Positions 44,001 to 50,607 of a stretch of 64,000 bases of DNA are shown one piece after another. The position numbers and the translations under genes are program-made. Within the stretch, counting starts at the first letter, position 1, and each line of letters opens with the position of its first letter. This DNA comes from Nocardiopsis sinuspersici (GTDB lineage Bacteria > Actinomycetota > Actinomycetes > Streptosporangiales > Streptosporangiaceae), in assembly GCA_008638415.1 (NCBI GenBank), contig VWVT01000017.1, positions 83,894-147,893 of the forward strand. Direction: 5' to 3'. A model generated the notes under the pieces. That model ran no database searches, was not told the origin of the DNA, and saw only the letters and a list, made by a program, of their open reading frames with translations.

Positions 44001-44135
44001 GCCGCCCCTGGCGGGCGCGGGTGTGGTCACGCGCACCTCGCCGCTCCCCGTGGGGGGCGCCTCCGCCATGTCGTTGTTCGTTTCGGTCGTGCCCTCGGCG
44101 CCTTCGGCACCGTTGTCGGGCTCGTTGTCGAGCAT
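41085..44135 (-). CDS. rne: Ribonuclease E/G family endoribonuclease
   Basis: 1016 residues from ATG 44135 with GGGAGA upstream. Residues 1 to about 390 are a disordered, charged extension rich in E, K, R, P and Gly, with Arg-rich blocks. The S1 domain is at about 430-485 (YVGNVYLGRVQNVLPSMEAA). The RNase E/G catalytic domain follows, with the metal-binding VDVNTGKFTG near 705 and the zinc-link CEHCNGRG near 808. The last 180 residues are again Ala/Glu/Lys-rich. So the catalytic core sits in the middle, as in the Streptomyces RNase ES layout. It processes rRNA and mRNA. It stands directly upstream of rplU, the usual actinobacterial order. Confidence 0.95.
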   Translation of the reverse strand: MLDNEPDNGAEGAEGTTETNNDMAEAPPTGSGEVRVTTPAPARGGRRAAGPPPEPDDVFTPPSMPVTSLAGSGEGGTVKTAVTTPASRRRTVRAAGSPDEEVAAPPRRSRTRAAAETAAPVPAEGPGAEEAAAPVEEGDDASTARSRSRGRSRTRSAETGGAEPARGRRAKGAGTSRTSEPAEATEEPEQEDEESAGGNVFQSPAMLFQPPVASAAPATVRSADTGADEDEDEESGEETAESTGTEDNGEEGDRPSRRRRRRGGRGRGRSRGDEGEDDAEPAAERAEKKADRKAEQKESKKDAGSGEDGGQAADQGEDFGEESERGSRRRRRRRRRSSTGNGADATGDDPPNTVVRVREPRQEKPIEDEVQAVRGSTRLEAKKQRRREGREQGRRRPPIVTESEFLARREAVKRDLVVRRIGDRTQIAVLEDDILVEHYVDRATHRSYVGNVYLGRVQNVLPSMEAAFVDIGKGRNAVLYAGEVNWDSFGLDGQPKRIESVLKSGQSVLVQVTKDPVGHKGARLTSQVSLPGRYLVYVPGGSMTGISRKLPDKERARLKQILKKVMPSGAGVIVRTAAEGASEEELERDITRLAKQWDSIKRKSKSANAPALLNSEPDLTVRVVRDVFNEDFSSLVVSGDEAWTTVREYVDYVAPNLAERLSHWSEDRDVFAAYRIDEQINKALERKVWLPSGGSLVIDRTEAMTVVDVNTGKFTGQGGNLEETVTKNNLEAAEEIVRQLRLRDIGGIIVIDFIDMVLESNRDLVLRRMLECLSRDRTKHQVAEVTSLGLVQMTRKRVGQGLLEAFSHSCEHCNGRGLMLDLDPAEGKGGGNGGGNGGGRKKKKGKGEPDKDSKAEKAEESADRPEQAADVKAAEPEPEQVEEAPAAEAEAEPAKKTRKRASRSRKAAEAAAQEQEEITAAEAAPVEASAPSGEKAPEAEEEAPAKKTRSRRTTRRSARAAADEGGSPAADGGGADAAEETSAPAEGDDEAAERPKRRRTRRTKAAATPPTAVDAG

Positions 44136-44296
44136 GCGGGCGGTCTCCCGTCAGAGTTCTCGGGCTCGGCGCGACCTGTCGGTCGGCGGCGCGGCTCGCG
44201 AGAACTGTCGTCGCTGTGTCAGCGCCGGCGGCGCCGGAGCGCCGTCGGGGCAAAGTCCTGTGGTGTCGCCCATGCTCCCCGTCTTGGGGCCGCTCA

Positions 44297-45175
44297 TCAG
44301 CGCGGTCCCGGCATGGGCGTCGACGGCTGTGATGCGCTGTCGCGCCGCTCGTCCGCGTTGTCGTTCGCGGGTCCGGGGCTCGTGTGAGCTTCGGGACGGT
44401 CCTGTGTGAGCGGGTCCGCGATCGCACCTGTCGTCTCGTCCAGCGGCCCCTGCGCCAGCCGGGTCATCATCGGTGATGACGGCGGCGCGAGGTCGGCCAC
44501 GTGGCGAAGGCCGGTCAGCACGTCGTCTGGTCGGACGGCAGGTGTCATGTGCCGTACAACCATCCGAAGTATGGCATATGTCGTGTGATGTTCCTCTGGG
44601 GCGCGCCCGTGGGAGTCAGTGCACACGTCGATACGGACCACTGCGGGTCTCGTGTCGAAGCGGCGACGACCCTTCTTCGTCATCCGCTCCACCTCGACGC
44701 TGTCGGCGGCCAGGTAGGTGGCCACCGCCCTGGCGGCGTCGTCGGGGTCGACGTCCGCCATCTCCACCCGCCATTCGGATGCCTGGAGCCGGTCTGCCAG
44801 TCCGGGGTGCCGGGCCTCGACGACCTCGACGATGTCGATGCCGGAGGGCATCGCCGCGTCGATGTCGGCCCGTACCTGTTCGGGCGGGCGCGGTTCGGCC
44901 AGGGTGAGTTCAAGGTACTCCGCCTCGCTGGCGACCCCTGTGGGAGCCGCACCGGTGTAGGAGACCTTGGGGTGAGGTGAGAAGCCAGCGGAGAAAGCCA
45001 CGGGTACGGAGGCCCTACGCAGGGCGCGCTCCAGGGCCCGGGCGATGTCGCGGTGGCTGGCGAACCTCATGCGCCCGCGCTTGGCGTAGCGGACGCGAAG
45101 CCGTTGTCCGGGTTTGGCGGTGGAGGGTGAGGTGGTGCCCTCGGGTGCGGGGGGCAGCTCAACTCCTTTCCTCAT
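44297..45175 (-). CDS. TIGR03936-family radical-SAM-linked protein (DUF2344)
   Basis: 292 residues from ATG 45175; the longer open frame to 45406 is not homologous. LRVRYAKRGRMRFASHRDIARALERALRR is the start of the family (here split: RYAKRGRMRFASHRD), then PVAFSAGFSPHPKVSYTGA and PTGVASEAEYLEL. The function is not known, but the gene almost always accompanies the TIGR03960 radical SAM protein, sometimes fused. In this window the two are 2.2 kb apart. Two hydrophilic low-complexity regions follow at the C-terminus. It precedes the RNase gene on the same strand. Confidence 0.9.
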   Translation of the reverse strand: MRKGVELPPAPEGTTSPSTAKPGQRLRVRYAKRGRMRFASHRDIARALERALRRASVPVAFSAGFSPHPKVSYTGAAPTGVASEAEYLELTLAEPRPPEQVRADIDAAMPSGIDIVEVVEARHPGLADRLQASEWRVEMADVDPDDAARAVATYLAADSVEVERMTKKGRRRFDTRPAVVRIDVCTDSHGRAPEEHHTTYAILRMVVRHMTPAVRPDDVLTGLRHVADLAPPSSPMMTRLAQGPLDETTGAIADPLTQDRPEAHTSPGPANDNADERRDSASQPSTPMPGPR

Positions 45176-45597
45176 GCCCCCTGGTGTGGCCGGCGGGGCG
45201 GCCAGAAGGGGCTGTTCCTCGTCCTGTTCAGCGTACGGTGCGCGGTGGTGCACATGCGCCAACAGGACTACGCATACCGGTATCTCCCCCACTGACCTGG
45301 GATCGAAAAGTCCCGAAGCGGTCGGAGCCGGTATCGAATCGGTCCTCACTCCCAGAACATGAGGGCCCCGGAAAAAAATCCGAAGAAAATCTGCGCCGGA
45401 TGGCAACCCCCCGCGTAAGCCGCGAGTCCTACTACACGTACGGCCCGGCGCGAGCGGGGCGCCGGGCCGTACACCTTCTCCCGGGCCGCACTCCCCTCAG
45501 GGGTCGAGTCGGCGCCGGATCGCGAAATCCCGCTCCACGCCCCTCAGCGCGGCCGGAACCGGCCCCTGCGGGCGTCGCCCCCTCCCGTGCCCCCGGT
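45176..45597. other. Intergenic region between the TetR gene and the TIGR03936 gene
   Basis: 422 bases without a supported gene. Contains the terminator-like hairpin at 45438-45472, an A-rich stretch around 45370-45400 and presumably the promoter of the TIGR03936/RNase unit. Confidence 0.5.
45438..45472 (-). terminator. Hairpin terminator downstream of the TetR gene
   Basis: Perfect 14-bp stem GTACGGCCCGGCGC/GCGCCGGGCCGTAC with a seven-base loop, about 125 bases beyond the TetR stop. Confidence 0.65.
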
Positions 45598-46146
45598 TCA
45601 GGCCCGTGGACGCAGTCCGTCCAGGACCACGGCCACGGTGCGCCGCCTGGCGGCCTCGTCGGCCCCTCCGCGCCCCCGGGCGATGCACCCGCTGACCAGC
45701 GCCTTGACGTCGGCGGCGTCCACGTCGCCCCGGACCTCCCCCGCCTCCTGTGCCCGGGCCAGGAGTGCGCCCAGCACCTCCACGACGTCGTGGCCCGTGC
45801 CGCGGGCCGCGGCGACGACGTCGAACCCGTCGCCGCTGAGCGCGTCGGCGAGCCCGTGGTCGAGCGCCCCCTCGTCGACCATGAAGCCGAGGAAGGCGGA
45901 GAAGGCCTCCCCGGGCCCCCTCTCGGCGGCGAACCCCTCGGCCGCTCCGGCCAGGACCTCCATCCGGTCGAGCACGATCGCCTCGTAGAGAGCCTCCTTG
46001 GTGGGGAAGTGGCGGCTCACGGTCCCGGTCCCCACCCCGGCGCGGCGGGCGATCTCCTGCACGGAGACCCCCCTCCCCTCCGAGGCGAAGGCCTCGTAGG
46101 CGGCCCTGAGCACCTTCTCCCTGTTGCGTCTGGCGTCGGCTCGCAT
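45598..46146 (-). CDS. TetR-family transcriptional regulator
   Basis: 182 residues from ATG 46146 with GGGAAG upstream. ADARRNREKVLRAAYEAFAS and VSVQEIARRAGVGTGTVSRH-FPTKEALYEAI are a textbook TetR DNA-binding domain. Divergent from the aldo-keto reductase; two inverted repeats based on CGGGA-TCCCG lie between them and are its likely sites. Confidence 0.92.
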   Translation of the reverse strand: MRADARRNREKVLRAAYEAFASEGRGVSVQEIARRAGVGTGTVSRHFPTKEALYEAIVLDRMEVLAGAAEGFAAERGPGEAFSAFLGFMVDEGALDHGLADALSGDGFDVVAAARGTGHDVVEVLGALLARAQEAGEVRGDVDAADVKALVSGCIARGRGGADEAARRRTVAVVLDGLRPRA

Positions 46147-46185
46147 CCGCACTTCCCTCGGTGCCCGTACACGGGCGGCAGACAA

Positions 46186-46233
46186 ACGGGATGCCCGTCC
46201 CGTATCTTCCGATTAACCGGGATGGGCATCCCG
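46186..46233. promoter_or_regulatory. Tandem TetR operators in front of the aldo-keto reductase
   Basis: ACGGGA-N6-TCCCGT at 46186-46203 and CGGGATG-GG-CATCCCG at 46218-46233. The two repeats share the CGGGATG half-site, and their centres are about 31 bases apart (three helical turns). Confidence 0.65.
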
Positions 46234-46257
46234 ATTATATCCCGAAGGGACCTCCTT

Positions 46258-47301
46258 GTGCATGACGTCATCCTGGGCGCCTCCGGCCCCGCGGTCTCCG
46301 GACTCGGGCTCGGATGCATGGGCCTGAACCAGTCCTACGACGCTCCCGGCGGCCGCCGGGAGGCGCTGGCCACCCTCGAACACGCCCTCGACCTCGGCAT
46401 CCGCTTCTGGGACACCGCCGACTCCCACGCGCTGGGCGAGAACGAACTCCTGATCGCGGAGGTGCTCACCCGCGTGGGCCGCGACAACGTCGTCCTGGCC
46501 ACGAAGTTCGGCGGGATCTTCGATCCCGGGACCGGGACGGCCACCGGCGTCCGCGGCGACCCCGAGTACGTCCGGCAGGCCTGCGAGGCGAGCCTGCGCC
46601 GCCTGGGCACCGACCGTATCGACCTGTACTACCAGCACATCCCCGATCCGGACGTGCCCGTGGAGGAGACCGTGGCCGCGATGGCCGAACTGGTCGGCGC
46701 GGGCAAGGTCCGGTACCCGGGGCTGTCCAACGTCACCGCGGAGCAGTTGCGCGCCGCGCACGCGGTACACCCGATCGCCGCCGTGCAGAGCGAGTGGTCC
46801 CTGTTCGTGCGCGGCGCGGAGAAGGAGCTCGTGCCCGCGTGCCTCGAACTCGGGGTGGGCCTCGTCCCCTACCCGCCCCTGGGACGGGGCTTCCTCACCG
46901 GCGCCTTCTCCGACCCGGGCGACATCGCCGACGGCGACGCCCGCCAGGCGTTCCCGTGGTTCGCCGAGGGCAACGTCGAACCGAACGCGGCGCTGCTGCG
47001 CCCGGTGCGGCGGGTCGCCGACGAGCACGAGGCCACCCCCGCGCAGGTCGCCCTGGCCTGGCTGGCGCACCGGATCGGCGCCACGGGGATCGCCGCGGCA
47101 CCCATCCCCGGCACCAAGAGGGCGCACCGGCTGGACGAGAACGCCGCCGCCCTCGACCTGGTGCTCTCCGGGGCCGACATGAAGGCGCTGGACGGTATCG
47201 CGGACCACGTCGCGGGGTCGCGCCGCCCGGACCTGCCGCCCGAACTGCGCGACCTGATGCCCGACGACCACGGCGAGCGGAGGCCGGACCCCTCCCGCTA
47301 G
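46258..47301 (+). CDS. Aldo/keto reductase family protein with altered catalytic tyrosine
   Basis: 347 residues from GTG 46258 after GAAGGGA. The barrel is full length. Of the tetrad, Asp52 (WDTADS), Lys83 (LATKFGG) and His126 (YYQHIPDP) are present, but the tyrosine position (usual DTADxYG) is His57 in DTADSHALGENE. NADPH-binding features GTKRAHRLDENAAAL at the C-terminus are intact. Tyrosine normally donates the proton, so reductase activity may be weak or altered; beta subunits of potassium channels show that the fold can be kept for other uses. It is under a divergent TetR with tandem operators, and lies between TIGR03936 and TIGR03960. Confidence 0.88.
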   Translation: MHDVILGASGPAVSGLGLGCMGLNQSYDAPGGRREALATLEHALDLGIRFWDTADSHALGENELLIAEVLTRVGRDNVVLATKFGGIFDPGTGTATGVRGDPEYVRQACEASLRRLGTDRIDLYYQHIPDPDVPVEETVAAMAELVGAGKVRYPGLSNVTAEQLRAAHAVHPIAAVQSEWSLFVRGAEKELVPACLELGVGLVPYPPLGRGFLTGAFSDPGDIADGDARQAFPWFAEGNVEPNAALLRPVRRVADEHEATPAQVALAWLAHRIGATGIAAAPIPGTKRAHRLDENAAALDLVLSGADMKALDGIADHVAGSRRPDLPPELRDLMPDDHGERRPDPSR

Positions 47302-47310
47302 CGCCTCGCG

Positions 47311-47342
47311 CCCGGGCGCGGGAGCGTCCTCCCGCGCCCGGG
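47311..47342. terminator. Bidirectional terminator
   Basis: Perfect 14-bp stem CCCGGGCGCGGGAG/CTCCCGCGCCCGGG with a CGTC loop, between the convergent aldo-keto reductase and TIGR03960 genes. Confidence 0.75.
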
Positions 47343-47347
47343 GCGGG

Positions 47348-49291
47348 TCAGGGCTGCACCACGGTCAGCGGCAGCGTCGGGCGGCCCTCCGCGGGGGCGT
47401 TGATCTGGATCTCGGTACCCATGCTCGGGCACACGCCGCAGTCGTAGCAGGGGTTCCACCGGCAGTCGTCGACCTCCAGCGACTCCTCGCCGTGCAGCGA
47501 GTCCTGCCAGTCCTGCCACAGCCACGACCGGTCGAGCCCGGCGTCCAGGTGGTCCCAGGGCAGGACCTCCTCCTCATCGCGCTCGCGGGTGGTGAACCAG
47601 TCCACGTCCACCGGGAGGCCGGCCAGGGCCGTCTCGGCGGCCCTCATCCAGCGGTCGTAGGAGAAGTGCTCGCTCCAGCCGTCGAACCTGCCGCCGGCGC
47701 GCCACACCTCCTCGACCACCCGGCCGACGCGGCGGTCGCCCCGGGAGAGCAGGCCCTCGACGATGGAGGGACGCCCCTCGTGGTAGCGCAGGCCGATCGA
47801 CTTGCCGTACCTGCGGTCGCCCCGCAGCCGGTCGCGCAGCTTGCGCAGCCGTGCGTCGACGTCCTCGTGCGAGGTCTGCCCCGCCCACTGGAACGGGGTC
47901 TGCGGCTTGGGCACGAACCCGCCGATGGACACCGTGCACCGGATGTCCTTGCGCCCGGTCACCTCGCGGCCGGTCCGGATCACCTCGGTGGCCAGGTCGG
48001 CGATGGCCAGGACGTCCTCGTCCTCCTCGGTCGGCAGACCGCACATGAAGTACAGCTTCACCTGCCGCCACCCGGCCTCGTAGGCCGCGGTGACGGTGCG
48101 GATGAGGTCCTCCTCGGTGACCATCTTGTTGATCACCCGGCGCATCCGCTCACTGCCGCCCTCGGGGGCGAACGTCAGCCCGGAGCGGCGCCCGTTGCGG
48201 GTCAGCTCGTTGGCCAGGTCGATGTTGAACGCGTCCACGCGGGTGGACGGCAGAGACAGGCCGGTGTTGGTGCCCTCGTACCGGTCGGCGAGCCCCTTGG
48301 CGATGCCCCCGATCTCGCTGTGGTCGGCGCTGGACAGCGACAGCAGCCCCACCTCTTGGAAACCGGAGGCCTTCACGCCGTCCTCGACCATCCTGGTGAC
48401 GGTCTCCTTGTTGCGCTCGCGCACCGGGCGGGTGATCATCCCCGCCTGGCAGAACCGGCAGCCGCGCGTGCAGCCCCGGAAGATCTCCACGCTGTAGCGC
48501 TCGTGCACGGACTCCGCGGTCGGCACGATCGGCTTCTTGGGGTAGGGCCACTGGTCGAGGTCCATCACGGTGTGCTTCTGCACCGTGCCGGGCACCCCGG
48601 GCCGGTTGGGCGTGTAGGAGGCGATCCGCCCGTCGGGGTGGTACTCCACGTCGAAGAAGCGCGGCACGTACACCCCGCCGGTCGCGGCCAGCCGCAGCAG
48701 CAGCCCGTCGCGCCCGCCCGGCTCGCCCTCCTCCTTGAACTCGCGGATGATCTCGGTGATGGCGAGGGTGATCTCCTCGCCGTCGCCGAGCACCACCGCG
48801 TCCAGGAAGTCGGCGATCGGCTCGGGGTTGAACGCCGAGTGCCCGCCCGCCAGCACGATCGGGTGCTCGGCGGTGCGGTCGGCCGTGCGCAGCGGGATAC
48901 CGGCCAGGTCCAGCGCGGTGAGCATGTTGGTGTAGCCCATCTCGCTGGCGAAGCTCAGCCCGAGGACGTCGAAGGCGGCCACCGGCCTGTGGGTGTCCAC
49001 GGTGAAGTGCGGCACGCCGTGCTCGCGCATCAGCTTCTCCAGGTCCGGCCACACCGCGTAGGTGCGTTCGGCCAGCACGCCCTCACGCTCGTTGAGGACC
49101 TCGTACAGGATCTGCACGCCCTGGTTGGGCACGCCGACCTCGTAGGCGTCCGGGTACATCAGCGCCCAGCGCACCTGGGTGTCGTCCCAGTCCTTGACCA
49201 CGGAGTTGAGCTCGCCACCGACGTACTGGATGGGCTTGCCCACCTGTGTCAGCAGGGGTTCCAGTCGCGGGAAGAGGCTTTCGACGGACAT
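47348..49291 (-). CDS. TIGR03960-family B12-binding-domain radical SAM protein
   Basis: 647 residues. An N-terminal cobalamin-binding-like domain (about 1-190) carries GLSFASEMGYTN and LAGGHSAFNPEP. The radical SAM domain starts with the CTRGCRFCQAG cluster motif near residue 273 (Cys-x3-Cys-x2-Cys). A C-terminal region has CRWNPCYDCGVCPSM, five cysteines in a row of pairs that may bind a second cluster. The reaction is unknown. The gene normally sits with TIGR03936. It lies downstream of rodA in the same direction with a 141-base gap. Confidence 0.93.
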   Translation of the reverse strand: MSVESLFPRLEPLLTQVGKPIQYVGGELNSVVKDWDDTQVRWALMYPDAYEVGVPNQGVQILYEVLNEREGVLAERTYAVWPDLEKLMREHGVPHFTVDTHRPVAAFDVLGLSFASEMGYTNMLTALDLAGIPLRTADRTAEHPIVLAGGHSAFNPEPIADFLDAVVLGDGEEITLAITEIIREFKEEGEPGGRDGLLLRLAATGGVYVPRFFDVEYHPDGRIASYTPNRPGVPGTVQKHTVMDLDQWPYPKKPIVPTAESVHERYSVEIFRGCTRGCRFCQAGMITRPVRERNKETVTRMVEDGVKASGFQEVGLLSLSSADHSEIGGIAKGLADRYEGTNTGLSLPSTRVDAFNIDLANELTRNGRRSGLTFAPEGGSERMRRVINKMVTEEDLIRTVTAAYEAGWRQVKLYFMCGLPTEEDEDVLAIADLATEVIRTGREVTGRKDIRCTVSIGGFVPKPQTPFQWAGQTSHEDVDARLRKLRDRLRGDRRYGKSIGLRYHEGRPSIVEGLLSRGDRRVGRVVEEVWRAGGRFDGWSEHFSYDRWMRAAETALAGLPVDVDWFTTRERDEEEVLPWDHLDAGLDRSWLWQDWQDSLHGEESLEVDDCRWNPCYDCGVCPSMGTEIQINAPAEGRPTLPLTVVQP

Positions 49292-49432
49292 GGTGTGGGC
49301 CTTCGTTCGGCGGACTTCGTGTCGGAGTGTGCGTGGACTCCCGCCGTGGCGGGAGCGGTCCCCGGGGCTCGTGGAACACGACCGCGCGGGTGTCCCCAGG
49401 CTACCGGCGGACGAGGCGCCGGCCGTGTCCCT

Positions 49433-50605
49433 CTACACGAAACCCCGGTCCCTGGACCTGACCCCCAGCACCAGCCCCAGGGCGAGCATGCTCGCCACGA
49501 CCGCGGTACCCCCGTAGGACACGAACGGCAGCGGCAGGCCCGTCACCGGCACGACCCCCAGGCACATCCCGATGTTGATGAGGGCCTGGAACCCGAACCA
49601 GGAGGCCGCACCCACGCACAGCAGGCGCGGATAGGGCTTCTCACACCCCTGGGCGGTCCGCAGGAGCCGCCACAGGATCAGCCCGAACAGGCCGATGACC
49701 AGCACCGCGCCCACGAATCCCAGCTCCTCGCCCGCCACCGTGAAGATGAAGTCGGTGTGCTGCTCGGGCACGAACTGCCCGTGCGTCTGCTCTCCCTGGA
49801 ACAGCCCGGTCCCGTTGAACCCGCCCGACCCCACCGCGATCAGCGCCTGGTTGGAGTTGTACCCCGTGCCCTGCGGGTCGGCGGTCGGGTTCATCAGGGT
49901 CGCGATGCGGGCCACCTGGTAGGGCTTCAGCACGTCGAAGAACCACACGCAGAACGCCCCGACCGCACCGCACACCAGCATGCCCGCCACCCACACGACC
50001 GGGGCTCCCGAGAGCGTGAGCATCCCCAGGAAGATCGCGCCGAGCACCAGCGTGGTGCCCAGGTCCGGCTGGGACATCACCAGTGCCAGCGGCACCGCCA
50101 GCGCCACCAGGCAGAACAGCACGTCCCGCGTCATCGGCCGGGCCTCGCCGTCGCGCGGCTCGCCCAGCAGCGTGGCCAGCATCAGGACCAGCCCGACCTT
50201 GGCCAGCTCACTGGGCTGGAACTGGAACCCGCCGATCACGATCCATCCGCGCGACCCGTTGATCGTCTCGCCGAGCGGGGTGAGCACCAGGGCCAGCAGG
50301 ACCACCGTGACCAGGTAGGCGATGGGCGCGTACGCGCGGATCGTCCGGTGGTCCACCGAGGCGACCGCCAGGCACAGCGTCCACCCCACCACCAGGTGGA
50401 ACAGGTGGCGGCGCAGGTGCTCGGTGGAGTCCAGCGGGTCGCTGCCGTCTCCCGGCACCGTCGCCGACCACACCAGCAGGGTGCCGATGGCGCACAGGGC
50501 CGCCACCGACACGATCAGCGTCCAGTCCAGTCGTCGCGCGAGGCCCGCCGCGTTGCGCCCGAACTCGGCCCTGCGCGTGCGGGGTGCCCCCAGGTGTGTG
50601 GTCAT
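49433..50605 (-). CDS. rodA: SEDS-family peptidoglycan polymerase RodA
   Basis: 390 residues from ATG 50605, three bases after the mrdA stop. Ten or so membrane segments, the family signatures GSRGWIVIGGFQFQPSELAK and MNPTADPQGTGYNSNQALIAVGSGG, and the C-terminal GLPLPFVSYGGT loop. It polymerises lipid II in the elongation machinery with PBP2. Last gene of the mreBCD-mrdA-rodA operon. Confidence 0.96.
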   Translation of the reverse strand: MTTHLGAPRTRRAEFGRNAAGLARRLDWTLIVSVAALCAIGTLLVWSATVPGDGSDPLDSTEHLRRHLFHLVVGWTLCLAVASVDHRTIRAYAPIAYLVTVVLLALVLTPLGETINGSRGWIVIGGFQFQPSELAKVGLVLMLATLLGEPRDGEARPMTRDVLFCLVALAVPLALVMSQPDLGTTLVLGAIFLGMLTLSGAPVVWVAGMLVCGAVGAFCVWFFDVLKPYQVARIATLMNPTADPQGTGYNSNQALIAVGSGGFNGTGLFQGEQTHGQFVPEQHTDFIFTVAGEELGFVGAVLVIGLFGLILWRLLRTAQGCEKPYPRLLCVGAASWFGFQALINIGMCLGVVPVTGLPLPFVSYGGTAVVASMLALGLVLGVRSRDRGFV

Positions 50606-50607
50606 CA

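Noticed and set aside
44136-44296. Possible short gene between the RNase E/G and TIGR03936 genes
   Set aside because: No start with a ribosome site and no codon bias; treated as a leader.
41028-44387. Plus-strand open frame of 1119 codons opposite the RNase E/G gene
   Set aside because: It is the antisense shadow of a GC-rich gene: low-complexity Leu/Gly/Val/Ala composition, no homology, and the minus-strand frame has all RNase motifs.
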